Source: Lishizhenia sp965656535
Lineage (GTDB): Bacteria; Bacteroidota; Bacteroidia; Flavobacteriales_D; Crocinitomicaceae
Direction: 5' to 3'
Assembly: GCA_965656535.1 (NCBI GenBank)
Contig: CBFHKX010000005.1
Span: 1-64,000, forward strand
DNA: 64,000 nt
The translations under genes were made by a program, and so were the position numbers. Below are positions 26,042-35,997 of this stretch, one piece after another. Within the stretch, counting starts at the first letter, position 1, and each line of letters starts with the position of its first letter. Below the pieces are notes generated by a model, which was not told the origin of the DNA, ran no database searches, and was given only the letters and a program-made list of their open reading frames with translations.

Positions 26042-26820
26042 TAGTTCCTAATTAAAGTTATTGTGGTTATGAATAAAGATGTTAAAGAGATAAAAATCCC
26101 ACTTGTAGATCGAATAAATGAGGACTCTGACCTTGCCTTAAAATTGGGCTCTACATAAACAAGGTCGTTCTGTTTCAAATAATAAACGGGAGAAGAAAAA
26201 ACTTCACTGCTCGTTAAGTCTACTCTATACTCTTTACGTTCATTGTTTTCCTCTCTCACAACAAGTACATTATTTCGCTGTCCTGTAATTTTTAAATCAC
26301 CTGCTAAACCAATTGCTTCCATCAGCGTAATACGTTCATTAGGTATCTTGTATGTGCCAGGACGTGCAACATCTCCCAAAACCGTTACTTTGTAATTCAA
26401 TATTTGAATCTGAACAATGGGTTGTTTGATATAAGCACTTAGCTTTTCTTGAAGCATGGCTACAGCTTCTTTTCTATTTAACCCTGCAAGTGTAACAGCT
26501 CCGATAACAGGCAAATTAGCGTTACCGTCCGCGTCAATTAAATAACCTATAGGTGCAGGATTTCCTTGGTCATAACCATTCTGTCCTCCCATACTTCCTT
26601 GAGTAGGAGCGTTAAATATTTCTACTGTCTCCGGGTCAATACTCGATACAATAATAGACAAGAAGTCGTCTATTTGAAAAACAGGTGTAAAATTAGTTTC
26701 TACTGCTCTAGGTTCTGCTTTCTTTTGAAAGTAAGTGAGCTTTTCTCTTGTTTTACAACTCGTAAATAATAGTAGAAGCAGAAAAGCGCCAAGCTTTAAC
26801 GTTAATGATACTTTAAACAT
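26041..26820 (-). CDS. wza: outer-membrane polysaccharide export lipoprotein (Wza-like)
   Basis: A 259-residue lipoprotein with lipobox LLLFTSC (lipidated Cys22). A Poly_export domain follows (FQIDDFLSIIVSSIDPETVE), then SLBB-type beta-grasp modules (GAVTLAGLNRKEAVAMLQEK, then VTVLGDVARPGTYKIPNERI). A single C-terminal hydrophobic segment (residues 236-256) is found in Bacteroidota homologues. It forms the outer-membrane/periplasmic channel that couples to the Wzc-type protein encoded immediately downstream (TAATG overlap). Confidence 0.93.
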   Translation of the reverse strand: MFKVSLTLKLGAFLLLLLFTSCKTREKLTYFQKKAEPRAVETNFTPVFQIDDFLSIIVSSIDPETVEIFNAPTQGSMGGQNGYDQGNPAPIGYLIDADGNANLPVIGAVTLAGLNRKEAVAMLQEKLSAYIKQPIVQIQILNYKVTVLGDVARPGTYKIPNERITLMEAIGLAGDLKITGQRNNVLVVREENNERKEYRVDLTSSEVFSSPVYYLKQNDLVYVEPNFKARSESSFIRSTSGIFISLTSLFITTITLIRN

Positions 26821-26859
26821 TTATAGATTTTGATTTGGTAATTATTGAAAATTTGAAAG

Positions 26860-28263
26860 CTAATATGCCTTCTCTTCTCCCCGAAACATGTTGTATACAG
26901 TTAGAAAAATGATTTTTATGTCAAGTAAAAAGTTCCAATTTTCGATATAGTAAATATCGTATTCGATGCGCTTTTTCATTTCATCTAGTACCTTAGTTTC
27001 ACCTCTGAATCCATTTACTTGCGCCCAACCTGTAATTCCAGGTTTAGAATAATGCCTTACTAGATAGTTAGACAATAAGGCACTATATTCTTCAGTATGC
27101 TTAAGCATATGTGGTCTGGGTCCAACTACCGACATTGTTCCTTGTAGCACATTAAAAAACTGGGGAAACTCGTCTAAATTTGACTTTCTCAAAAAGGCAC
27201 CCACTTTTGTTATACGCGTGTCAGATTTAGAAGCTTGTACTGTATTTGCTAAATCATTCACGCACATTGTTCTAAATTTCCAACAACTAAACGGCTTATT
27301 CCCTTCTCCTGATCGTAGTTGTTTAAAAAAAATAGGCCCACGAGAATTTAACTTTATTGCTACTATAATGATTGGAAAAAGCCATGGAAAAATGAAAGTA
27401 ATTACAAGTAAGGAAAACAAAATATCAAACAACCGCTTCAGAAGTTGCCTAAAGGGATGATCTAATGGTTCTGCGCGCATTTTAATTACAGGCAGTGAAT
27501 TGTAGTATTCAATATTTATTGATTTAGATTGTACAATATTTTGAAAATCTGGAACATATTTAGCCCGTACCATGTACTTCTCACATAGAAGAGTTAAATT
27601 CTCTAATACTTCTTTTGAAAAGTCTTTGGTAGAAATAAACAATTCATTTATCTCTTCGTATTTTAAGTAATAAGACAACTCTTCTAATCCGCCTAAAAAA
27701 GGAGTGTCAATTTTCAACTTACTCTTTTTTACATCAAAATAACCTGTGAGGTTATAACCAAGAGATAAATCTCTACTCAGCGTTTGAGCAAGAACTGCAC
27801 TAGATGGATTCACTCCAAAAATTACAACTTTTCTATAATTATATCCTTTTCTTCTTATGAATTGTAATAATTTAAGAACACAGTATCTATAACACAAAAG
27901 AGTTAATGCAAAAATAACAAAGTAATAGCAACCATAAGCGATAAGTAAATCATAGAGCGAAAATGAAATAATAATAAAGCTAAGAATCAAAACGTGCGTA
28001 AGAATAAGTCCTAAAAGCCTATTGATAGATTTAACTATTGGTTCTACTCGCTCTATTTTATACGCTTTGTGATAAAATGCTAACACAATCCAAATGGCGT
28101 TGGATACAAGTAATATTGAACCATTTATTTGTTTAGTAAAAAAAGCTCCGTGCTCAATCCAAACAGCAATAAGATAAGATAAATTAAGAACAATTAAATC
28201 TAAAGTAAAGAGCACAGGTATATAATACCTAGAAAGGCGAAGACTGGATAAAAAAGACAACAT
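26860..28263 (-). CDS. undecaprenyl-phosphate sugar phosphotransferase (initiating transferase)
   Basis: A 467-residue polyprenyl glycosylphosphotransferase of the WcaJ/WbaP group. Four to five N-terminal membrane helices are followed by a Rossmann-like CoA-binding-type domain (residues 140-250, YRKVVIFGVNPSSAVLAQTL) and a further membrane helix near 285. The catalytic Bac_transf domain then has KRLFDILFSL, the FFKQLRSGEGNKPFSCWKFRTM motif and the GPRP and PGITGWAQVNG motifs. It attaches the first sugar-1-phosphate to undecaprenyl phosphate; which sugar cannot be read from sequence. Confidence 0.92.
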   Translation of the reverse strand: MLSFLSSLRLSRYYIPVLFTLDLIVLNLSYLIAVWIEHGAFFTKQINGSILLVSNAIWIVLAFYHKAYKIERVEPIVKSINRLLGLILTHVLILSFIIISFSLYDLLIAYGCYYFVIFALTLLCYRYCVLKLLQFIRRKGYNYRKVVIFGVNPSSAVLAQTLSRDLSLGYNLTGYFDVKKSKLKIDTPFLGGLEELSYYLKYEEINELFISTKDFSKEVLENLTLLCEKYMVRAKYVPDFQNIVQSKSINIEYYNSLPVIKMRAEPLDHPFRQLLKRLFDILFSLLVITFIFPWLFPIIIVAIKLNSRGPIFFKQLRSGEGNKPFSCWKFRTMCVNDLANTVQASKSDTRITKVGAFLRKSNLDEFPQFFNVLQGTMSVVGPRPHMLKHTEEYSALLSNYLVRHYSKPGITGWAQVNGFRGETKVLDEMKKRIEYDIYYIENWNFLLDIKIIFLTVYNMFRGEEKAY

Positions 28264-28313
28264 AATACGTACGATCTAGACTATTGAGGAAATTATTTTA
28301 AGTTAAAATCGAT

Positions 28314-30062
28314 CTATTGACCTACTATTCTTCCGGTTAATAAGAGTACTTCGTTCTTAATACTTTCTATTTTAAGATTCAACTTTTTTAAAATAGATTC
28401 AGCATTTTCTGAACGATCTAGTGATTCGAATAAGCTCAAATAAAATTTTATTTTGGGCTCTGTACCACTCGGTCTAACACTTAAACGAGTGCCGGTTTCA
28501 GTTGTAAAAACCAAAACATTTGATTTAGGTAATAGGAGTTTATGCTTGGCCTTTGTTTCAGTAAAATAAGCTATTCCACTTTGATAATCTTCAACTTTTA
28601 CCACTCGTTCTTTATTTATTTGTCTTGGGTAATGTGCTCTTAAACCGTACATAATTTCATCAATCTCAACTCTACCTTTGAGTCCTTTTTTTGTGAGTGA
28701 AAAAAGTGATTCTTCATAGAAATTATACCGTTTATAATGTGCTAAAAGTTGTTCAAACAAGGTTTCAGAATTAGCTTTTGCTATTGCAGCCATTTCGCAA
28801 ATCAACAGTGTTGAAGCAACTGCATCTTTATCTCTTACCTGGTCTCCTACCATGAATCCAAAACTTTCTTCTCCTCCGCAAACAAACTTTAATTTAGGGT
28901 TATCCTCTATCAACTTGGCTATCCACTTAAAACCGGTGAGTGTTTCTTTGTATTGCACTCCGTAAGCTTTTGCTATTTGCTTCATCATAGGCGTTGAAAC
29001 AAGGGTAGACGCAATAAAATGGTTTTCAGTTAAAGAACCGCTCAACTTTAATCTTTCCAACAAAAAAACGGTCATTAAAATCATAGACTGATTACCGTTT
29101 AATAAGACCATTTTACCGGACTTATTGCGAACAGCAATACCTAACCGGTCGGAATCAGGATCTGTACCAATAACGATATCAGCTTTTTTCTCTTCTGCTA
29201 ATTCTAAAGCAAGTTTCAAAGCGTCTGGCTCCTCAGGGTTGGGAGACTTAACTGTTATAAAGTTTCCATCTGGTTTGGCTTGCTCCTCTACAATATGAAC
29301 ATTTGTAAAACCTGCTCTAGCTAAAACTTCTGGAACCATAGTTATAGATGTACCATGAAGAGAAGTAAAAACAACTGAAAGCGCTTCTTTCTGTGACTTA
29401 GTAGAAGAACAGGCTACTTCGTTAAGTGTAGATTGAATGAATGTATTATCGATAGAATCATCTAGAACCTCAATCAAATTTGGGTTAGGCGTAAATGAGA
29501 TATCGGAATATTCTGTAGCGCGAATGCTTTGAATAATATTATTATCTACTGGTGGTACAATTTGACCACCGTCTTTCCAGTACACTTTGTATCCGTTATA
29601 CTCTGGTGGATTGTGCGAGGCAGTGAGCACTATTCCACAATCACAACCTAATTCTCTAACAGCAAAAGAAAGGGTTGGTGTTGGACGTAAATCTGAAAAT
29701 AAATATACCTGAATCCCATTTGCTGAAAAAACGTCTGCAACAATCTGTGCAAAAGCTCTACTGTTATTCCTACAGTCATAAGCGATAACTACTTTAGGAA
29801 TATCATCTCCCTTAACTCTGTTGATATAATTACTCAAACCTTGCGTAGCCTTGCCAAGTGTATAAGAGTTCAATCTGTTGTCGCCAACGCCCATAATACC
29901 GCGCATGCCTCCAGTACCAAATTCTAAACTTTTAGAAAAAGCATCTATTAGTTCTTCAGACTCTTGCGCTAAAAGTTTTTGTACTTGAGTTTGCGTCTCA
30001 GCATCAAACTTTGGGGTTAGCCAATTTTGAGCAGCTTTCACTGCAACTTGTAATACATCCAT
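28314..30062 (-). CDS. phospho-sugar mutase (phosphoglucomutase/phosphomannomutase)
   Basis: A 582-residue alpha-D-phosphohexomutase. Phosphoserine Ser149 lies in TASHNPPEYNGYK, the Mg-binding loop in GTDPDSDRLG near residue 300, the sugar-binding loop in CGGEESFGFM near 400, and the phosphate-binding loop in RPSGTEPKIKFY near 540. This is the long form common in Bacteroidota and Firmicutes. It interconverts hexose 6- and 1-phosphates and so feeds NDP-sugar synthesis. It is within the polysaccharide operon, but may also serve central metabolism. Confidence 0.93.
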   Translation of the reverse strand: MDVLQVAVKAAQNWLTPKFDAETQTQVQKLLAQESEELIDAFSKSLEFGTGGMRGIMGVGDNRLNSYTLGKATQGLSNYINRVKGDDIPKVVIAYDCRNNSRAFAQIVADVFSANGIQVYLFSDLRPTPTLSFAVRELGCDCGIVLTASHNPPEYNGYKVYWKDGGQIVPPVDNNIIQSIRATEYSDISFTPNPNLIEVLDDSIDNTFIQSTLNEVACSSTKSQKEALSVVFTSLHGTSITMVPEVLARAGFTNVHIVEEQAKPDGNFITVKSPNPEEPDALKLALELAEEKKADIVIGTDPDSDRLGIAVRNKSGKMVLLNGNQSMILMTVFLLERLKLSGSLTENHFIASTLVSTPMMKQIAKAYGVQYKETLTGFKWIAKLIEDNPKLKFVCGGEESFGFMVGDQVRDKDAVASTLLICEMAAIAKANSETLFEQLLAHYKRYNFYEESLFSLTKKGLKGRVEIDEIMYGLRAHYPRQINKERVVKVEDYQSGIAYFTETKAKHKLLLPKSNVLVFTTETGTRLSVRPSGTEPKIKFYLSLFESLDRSENAESILKKLNLKIESIKNEVLLLTGRIVGQ

Positions 30063-30128
30063 AATTAAAATATTTGATTGGGTGGAACTAATCTTAAAAG
30101 AAGTACAGATTAACCATATCTACTTAAA

Positions 30129-30521
30129 TTATTTTTTACAAATACACACTGTAATTATAAAAATACGTCTGAGTGCAATACCCAAAAGAGCTCCAAAACA
30201 ACCGTATAGAACATCTATATAGTCTGCACTTCGATTAGGTATAAACATCTGACCTATTTCTGCTAAAGCAACCACAAAAAAACAACTTAAAATTATTTTC
30301 CAAGCGCTAAGAAAGTAGGCAAGCAGATAAGCTATTAAAACAAAAGGAACCGCTGTACGTAAATTGTAATATGTGTTATACCAACTAATGAGTGCCAAGG
30401 GTAAAGGAATGTCTTCGTTTAGTTTTCCACTAGGTGTCCATGAAAAGTAAAACACGAGAAACAGACAGAAAAGAACACCAAAGAAAAATAGCGTGTTTTT
30501 CTTAAATTTTGTTGATCGCAT
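30129..30521 (-). CDS. VanZ-like membrane protein
   Basis: A 130-residue integral membrane protein with four hydrophobic segments. The family-like FYFSWTPSGKLN after the first helix and DVLYGCFGALLGIALRR near the end are visible. VanZ-like proteins occur in many polysaccharide loci, and one member alters teicoplanin resistance; the biochemical role is unknown. It lies 15 bp downstream of the WecG-type transferase. Confidence 0.78.
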   Translation of the reverse strand: MRSTKFKKNTLFFFGVLFCLFLVFYFSWTPSGKLNEDIPLPLALISWYNTYYNLRTAVPFVLIAYLLAYFLSAWKIILSCFFVVALAEIGQMFIPNRSADYIDVLYGCFGALLGIALRRIFIITVCICKK

Positions 30522-30536
30522 AAAACCTTATGGTGT

Positions 30537-31280
30537 TTAAAGCGACTTCTTACTTTTACCAATGTAACGAAGCTTCTCTAAACCTAACAAGAACAAAAAA
30601 CGTGTATTTCCTATCAAGTATCTGCGCCACATTCTTTTTGGTTCTTTTACTAAACGATATAACCATTCTAAGCCTAACTTAATCATCCATTTCGGAGCTC
30701 TGTTTACCGTGCCTGCATAAAAATCGAATACGGCGCCTATGGAAACAATAGTGTTTGCTTGTGCCATAGCTTTATGCGCATGCACCCATTTTTCTTGCTT
30801 TGGAGCTGTCATACCTACAAAAAGTACTTCTGGTTTAAAAGCATTAATATGCTTTAACATGAGTGCATTGTCTTCTTTTGAAAATACTTTTTTATAAGGT
30901 GGTGAATAACTGGTAACCACAATATTTGGAAACTCTTTTTTTAATTTAGTTGTTATTAATTGCAGTGTACTTTCTGAAGCACCTAAGTAAAAAACTTTTT
31001 GCTTTTTTAAATTTGCTTGAGTTAATAAATGTTGATGAATATCGGCTCCTGCAATTTTTTGAATGGTTTGCCTATTTAATAGCTTTGCTGCTAATACCAT
31101 AGAAACTCCGTCTGGTAAAAGTACCGTACTGTCTAACAATGCTTTTAAAAACTCCTTATCTTTTTTTGCTTCGCAATACGAATAGGCATTGATAGTATTG
31201 ATTACACATTTGCCTTCTGTTGGAAGTTCTAAAAGTACTTTTTTGTAAATATGATGTGTTATAATTTGGCTTAAACTCAC
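30537..31280 (-). CDS. WecG/TagA/CpsF-family glycosyltransferase
   Basis: A 247-residue GT26 enzyme with the diagnostic VINTINAYSY, LLPDGVSMVLAA, IAGADIHQHLL, VFYLGASE and VFVGMTAPKQEKWVHAH motifs in order, and a basic C-terminal tail thought to contact the membrane. Family members transfer N-acetylmannosamine-type or related sugars to a lipid-linked intermediate, so this is probably an early step of repeat-unit assembly. It lies 7 bp after the preceding glycosyltransferase gene. Confidence 0.9.
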   Translation of the reverse strand: MSLSQIITHHIYKKVLLELPTEGKCVINTINAYSYCEAKKDKEFLKALLDSTVLLPDGVSMVLAAKLLNRQTIQKIAGADIHQHLLTQANLKKQKVFYLGASESTLQLITTKLKKEFPNIVVTSYSPPYKKVFSKEDNALMLKHINAFKPEVLFVGMTAPKQEKWVHAHKAMAQANTIVSIGAVFDFYAGTVNRAPKWMIKLGLEWLYRLVKEPKRMWRRYLIGNTRFLFLLGLEKLRYIGKSKKSL

Positions 31281-31287
31281 GACTAAA

Positions 31288-32409
31288 TTAAACTTTATAT
31301 GGTATTATCTTTTCTAAAATTGTAGCCAAATTGTTTTCAAATTTGGTTAAAGTAAATTCTTGCTCATATTTTTTTCTCCCTGCACAGCCCATTTTAACTC
31401 TTAAATCAGGATTTTGAATAAGTAACTCTAATTTATCAGCTAAAGCTAAAACGTCTTTTTGTGGCACTAAGAATCCAGTTTCACCATCCGATACCACATC
31501 TGGAATACCTCCCTCAAATGTTGAAACTATTGGTATTGAAAAGCTCATAGCTTCCAACAATACTAATGGAAAACATTCATTTGAATAATACGTAGGAAAA
31601 GCAAAAATATCCGCTTGTTGAAAATAGTTGTACTTTTCTTCCCCATATTTTTTACCCAAATGACTCACATTATTTTCCAAACCTAATGCCTGTATTTTTT
31701 CATGGAGTTGATTGGCCGAAATATCGCCTTCCCCTCCTATAAAGTTACAGTTATAATCTATATTCCTATCTTTTAACAATTTACAAGCCTCTAACAATAC
31801 AAACACCCCTTTTGTTGCAATCAAGTTTGATAAAAACAAGAGTTGCACCGGTTTTTCATTGGAGCTATTTTCTTTTGTTGCCACCGCAACATCTTCAATA
31901 CCATTCGGACAAATGTGAATTTTAGACATTAGCACAAACGTTTTCACATCTATGTACAGGTATTTTGATAAAAGAATGACATCCGCATTTTTAAAAACAA
32001 ACTTATAAAGCATTGTATTTAAAAACCTATGCTGAAAAATACGAACCCCCTTATTGTGTAAATGGTACACCCGTTTTACATTAAACAATTTTAGCAATGC
32101 AATTAATAATACATCTCTGTAAAAAGCAGCGCCTGTTGCTGTCAATGCTAAATAACAAAGTTGTGGTTTTTTAGTGATTAGTTGTACCAACAGTTGAGAC
32201 CAAACCTTTACAAAACCAAGTACTTTAGTTAAGGTTAGTTTACCTGTTTCATGTATGCTTTTAGAAGCTAATAAATTTACATAATTACAACTATACTGGC
32301 TGTTTATTCCCTTGCTTTCCTTAATATATTGCCCGACCATAGAAGAGCCATGCACTGGAGGTGGAAGGTGCAATAAGAAAAGAATGGTTTTATTTTTTTT
32401 ATTAGCCAT
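31288..32409 (-). CDS. GT4-family glycosyltransferase
   Basis: A 373-residue GT-B fold enzyme. The N-terminal Rossmann domain begins with LFLLHLPPPVHGSS. The C-terminal domain has the donor-binding FLSNLIATKGVFVLLEACKL and the E-x7-E region PTYYSNECFPLVLLEAMSFS. It acts on the cytoplasmic face. Donor and acceptor are unknown. It is separated by only 5-8 bp from both neighbours. Confidence 0.9.
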   Translation of the reverse strand: MANKKNKTILFLLHLPPPVHGSSMVGQYIKESKGINSQYSCNYVNLLASKSIHETGKLTLTKVLGFVKVWSQLLVQLITKKPQLCYLALTATGAAFYRDVLLIALLKLFNVKRVYHLHNKGVRIFQHRFLNTMLYKFVFKNADVILLSKYLYIDVKTFVLMSKIHICPNGIEDVAVATKENSSNEKPVQLLFLSNLIATKGVFVLLEACKLLKDRNIDYNCNFIGGEGDISANQLHEKIQALGLENNVSHLGKKYGEEKYNYFQQADIFAFPTYYSNECFPLVLLEAMSFSIPIVSTFEGGIPDVVSDGETGFLVPQKDVLALADKLELLIQNPDLRVKMGCAGRKKYEQEFTLTKFENNLATILEKIIPYKV

Positions 32410-32414
32410 TAATA

Positions 32415-33662
32415 CTATTTCTTTTTTTCCATAAATAATTCTATTTCCTCATATGCGTTAGCTACAGTTTTTTTCCAAGTTAATTCATTAGCTCTTTCTT
32501 TAGCCAGACCAGAATAAACTTTAAATTCTTCTTTATCTGTTGCCAATAATGTTAACTTATCTGAAAGGTTTTGTTCAATAACTTTTCTACTTATATTTTT
32601 CGTTGGCACGATCAATTCATCGAACTTTTCTCCTACAACAGCTGCTGGACCGCCACAATCTAAACAAACAACTGGAAGTCCAAAAGATAATGCTTCTAAA
32701 ACCACATTGCCACTACTATCGTGTAAACTTGGAAACAATAATACATTGCTACTTAAGTAAATATCTTTCAATTTTTCCTGTGGCATCCATTCAAGAATCT
32801 TTACCTTATCTACTATCCCATGTTTTATTGCTAATTTTTTAATTCTTTCTCGATACTCACCTTCACCAACTATCACAAATTCCGTATTTCCATTATATGA
32901 ATCCGAAAATATGGCAAAAGCTGATATTGCAACATCAAAGCCTTTAAAATAAATTAAACGTCCGACAAAAAGCACTTTAAATAATTTTTTGTCGGTATTT
33001 AATTTATCAATAGAAACTGATTTTATTCCTATTTCTAAAATATTTTTAGTTTTATACTGAAATTCTTTGGGCACATACTCTTTAGTTTGAGATGTCTTTG
33101 TAAGAATTAGAATTGAATTTTTATATGCCTTATTGAGATATGGATTATACTTAGAAATTTTGTTAATACCACTTCTAATAACTTCTAAAATTCTATTTTT
33201 TAAAGGAAAAATATTTCTTAAAGTTTTTGGAGTGTATTCTCCACCACCAATAGGTCCAAAAACTAATGGAACATTCAATTTATATAAAAATGACGGATGA
33301 CGAAATACTCCAAAGGTAATGTGATGGATTAAATCAAAACCTATTACTTCATGTTTCTCTTTTACACTATTAATGATTCCAAATTGCCACAATAAATAAT
33401 ATAAGTTTACACTTAAACCATGTTTTTTTAATAATAGAAGCCAACTAGGTAAATCATAATAGAAAAAATGAAGGTTCTCTGGTTTTTTATTAACACAAAA
33501 ATAATTATCTATCACAGTTTTATTGTTAGCTCGGGTTATTACCCATACCTCATGTTGCGCTTGGGTCAATTCCAATGCCCAATTCCATCCAACCCCAGGT
33601 TCTGATCCACGGTTGGGTTCACAAGCATAAGCTGAAAGTAATATTTTATAGCGTTTTGACAA
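32415..33662 (-). CDS. GT4-family glycosyltransferase
   Basis: A 415-residue GT-B enzyme. The N-terminus carries SAYACEPNRGSEPGVGWNWA, typical of a Bacteroidota GT4 subgroup. The C-terminal half has FVGRLIYFKGFDVAISAF and PSLHDSSGNVVLEALSFGLP (E-x7-E). It overlaps the 3' end of the upstream kinase-like gene by 17 bp, so the two are translationally coupled. Sugar specificity not readable. Confidence 0.9.
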   Translation of the reverse strand: MSKRYKILLSAYACEPNRGSEPGVGWNWALELTQAQHEVWVITRANNKTVIDNYFCVNKKPENLHFFYYDLPSWLLLLKKHGLSVNLYYLLWQFGIINSVKEKHEVIGFDLIHHITFGVFRHPSFLYKLNVPLVFGPIGGGEYTPKTLRNIFPLKNRILEVIRSGINKISKYNPYLNKAYKNSILILTKTSQTKEYVPKEFQYKTKNILEIGIKSVSIDKLNTDKKLFKVLFVGRLIYFKGFDVAISAFAIFSDSYNGNTEFVIVGEGEYRERIKKLAIKHGIVDKVKILEWMPQEKLKDIYLSSNVLLFPSLHDSSGNVVLEALSFGLPVVCLDCGGPAAVVGEKFDELIVPTKNISRKVIEQNLSDKLTLLATDKEEFKVYSGLAKERANELTWKKTVANAYEEIELFMEKKK

Positions 33663-34563
33663 AATTTACTAAATTTTTATAAAAGTAACTTAAAGTAGTG
33701 TTTTTCTTTTTAGTTTCTTGAGATAATTTAACTTCTGCAAAAGAGTTTAAATACGCAATATGATTTGGAATTCCCCAAAAATCAAATAATTCCACTATAA
33801 TTTCTTTATTCTGGTGGTAAGTTGTACCGATAGGTTTGTGAGGGCGCAATAAGGCAGCCGTTTGAAAAATATAGGTAAACAAATCGTACCCCATTGGGTA
33901 TCTACCTGCCAACTCCCAATCGAAAACAAAAATTTTATCTTGGTCATTCATCATATTCCAAGGACAAAAATCACCATGGGCAAAGCTATTCTGCAAATGG
34001 GTTTCTTGACCATTAGAAACGTTTACTTTCTGAATCGCTATTGTTTTTAAAATTGCCATAATTCTGGAATCTACCGTTTCCTCTATATGGCGTTTTCCTT
34101 GTAAAATAGTTGTTTTTATTAAAGTGAATTTTCCTTCATTAACATTTTCTAATAGCCGAGGCACAAAGGCCAATTGTTGAAGTTCTTGTAATACACTTCC
34201 TTCGTTATTTACATTACTTCTCGCTAATTCATTCTCCGCATATTTGATAAAAAATTGTTCTCCGCTTTCAGTATCCACGCCTAAAATAGTTGTTTTTTGC
34301 TCCACTCCTGCAGTTCCTCTGTTAAATGCTAGCATCGGTTTTTCTGGAATAAAGGGTTGTAAATTCAAGAGCGGTAAAACTTTTTCTGGATGCCTTTCTA
34401 AACAAAAACTTCTTAATATACTAGTTTTTAACCAAACCAACCATAACAACCTACCTTTAAAGGTATAGGGTTGGTAAAAATTAGTAAATAATCGATACTT
34501 CTTAAAACCTTTTGGAAAATAGTATTGCTTACTAAAGGGTTTAAAATAATAATAATCTATCAC
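33646..34563 (-). CDS. APH/choline-kinase-fold phosphotransferase
   Basis: A 305-residue protein-kinase-like fold protein. The catalytic loop is HGDFCPWNMM (residues about 205-214, with Asp as base) and the metal motif is VFDWELAGRYPMGYDLF near 222. A Lys in the FFIKYAENE strand near 113 would bind ATP phosphate. The aminoglycoside-phosphotransferase fold covers small-molecule kinases. In this setting it may phosphorylate a sugar or polymer end, but the substrate is not known. It ends 17 bp inside the next glycosyltransferase gene and follows the NTase-thymidylate-kinase-like gene by 2 bp. Confidence 0.75.
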   Translation of the reverse strand: MIDYYYFKPFSKQYYFPKGFKKYRLFTNFYQPYTFKGRLLWLVWLKTSILRSFCLERHPEKVLPLLNLQPFIPEKPMLAFNRGTAGVEQKTTILGVDTESGEQFFIKYAENELARSNVNNEGSVLQELQQLAFVPRLLENVNEGKFTLIKTTILQGKRHIEETVDSRIMAILKTIAIQKVNVSNGQETHLQNSFAHGDFCPWNMMNDQDKIFVFDWELAGRYPMGYDLFTYIFQTAALLRPHKPIGTTYHQNKEIIVELFDFWGIPNHIAYLNSFAEVKLSQETKKKNTTLSYFYKNLVNFVKTL

Positions 34564-34565
34564 TT

Positions 34566-35852
34566 TTATTTATTTTTATAGTGTTTCGATGTTCTTTCTG
34601 TTAAAAAATCTAAAATCACCTTTTCAGTATCGTAAATTACTTTTTCAGGATCTTGATTGGCATTTATGATATAGGAGTTTTTAAGAGTGCTAAACAATTT
34701 TTTGTAAACCTCTAACTGACGAACTGTTTCTTGTAATGTTACTTCTGACTTTCTTGCTTGTATAATATCTGCAGGTGCATCCAATAAAATCCAAATATCT
34801 GGCTTTGGTATAAAAAAACTGATTAACTGAAGCCAAGCCTGTCCTGCTCCATGTCTGTAGCGTATTGGATCAACAAGCAAATCATGGTAATATCGATCAA
34901 AAATCACCAAAGTACTTCTAATTTTTAACGGCAATATTTTTTTCCAATAACCTACTACATATAAAAAAAAAAAGTAAAAGAGTTTTAGTAAAGACCCAAA
35001 ATATCCACGTGGTTTAACACCTTGTGGATTTGTATTTATGGAAGTTCCACTAGTTTCTTTGGGAAAAAGATGAAATTGTTTATTTTGCCTAAAAACTTCT
35101 GTCATATCTTTTTTTACTCCATTGATGATTGTTGTCTTTCCCGCACCATCTGGTCCCATAAAGACTATAATCAATCCTGTTGGCTTCCTTATTCTAGCAA
35201 TACGATTTCCAATTTTCAATATAAAATCTTTGAGGCTAAATTTTAAAGATTGATGCAAATCGGTCTTAAGGATAGTTAAGCTAGATTTAAAAGACTCAAT
35301 ATCATTATTTGTTAAAGATTTGTTGATTTGTTTCTGAGATTCTTTTGTAAAAAAACCACTCATTTCAGTAATACAGCCTTGTCTATTTAAGTTCCAATTG
35401 GTTACTAAGTGATTGAATTGTTTTTGACTGATATTTCCCTTATCAATTTTTTTCAACAAATAATAAACAAACTCTTTCTCAGGTGCCAGTTGATAAAAGC
35501 CTTTAGCATTGAATACCCTTTCAGATAACAAATACTTAGCTTCCAAAAACAAATGGCCATTTCTATAATAATCTGAACATACATCAGGTTTTAACAAATG
35601 ATGTTTTTTTCCGTCTGATAGAGATACCACTGAATAATAAGCTGTAAATTCATGTGAAATGACCTGAACCCATTGTATTTCTTTAGCAGCCATATCTTTC
35701 ATAAAACTCCAAAACGTAGAAAAGAATTCTTTCGGTATGATAATATCTATATCGCTATATATGTTTTCGGGATATTCCTTGGTCTGCCCCGTGATTGCAT
35801 AAACAATATTAGTTTTATTTAATTCATTAAAATAGTATGTAAAGATGTTCAT
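34566..35852 (-). CDS. nucleotidyltransferase-like domain fused to thymidylate-kinase-like domain
   Basis: A 428-residue protein with two parts. Residues 1-200 resemble a minimal nucleotidyltransferase fold (SDIDIIIPKEFF near 28-40, the D-x-D type metal motif). Residues 225-428 are a P-loop kinase of thymidylate-kinase type: Walker A MGPDGAGKTTIINGV, the DRYYHD motif near 320, and a LID-like region RKSEVTLQETVRQLEVY. The host's true tmk is not in this window. This looks like a dedicated accessory kinase in the polysaccharide locus. It abuts an APH-fold kinase, suggesting a two-kinase modification step. Substrate unknown. Confidence 0.7.
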   Translation of the reverse strand: MNIFTYYFNELNKTNIVYAITGQTKEYPENIYSDIDIIIPKEFFSTFWSFMKDMAAKEIQWVQVISHEFTAYYSVVSLSDGKKHHLLKPDVCSDYYRNGHLFLEAKYLLSERVFNAKGFYQLAPEKEFVYYLLKKIDKGNISQKQFNHLVTNWNLNRQGCITEMSGFFTKESQKQINKSLTNNDIESFKSSLTILKTDLHQSLKFSLKDFILKIGNRIARIRKPTGLIIVFMGPDGAGKTTIINGVKKDMTEVFRQNKQFHLFPKETSGTSINTNPQGVKPRGYFGSLLKLFYFFFLYVVGYWKKILPLKIRSTLVIFDRYYHDLLVDPIRYRHGAGQAWLQLISFFIPKPDIWILLDAPADIIQARKSEVTLQETVRQLEVYKKLFSTLKNSYIINANQDPEKVIYDTEKVILDFLTERTSKHYKNK

Positions 35853-35997
35853 TTTATTTCTTTTTATTTTTCATTAAGGTTAAAATACTAATCTTTTACT
35901 AAACTTATTTTGTAGTTTTAAACAAGAATGGATATCTTAAAATATTATAATTAAGAATAATATTAAATCCTTATTACCAAAAACTCCAACAATAAAA

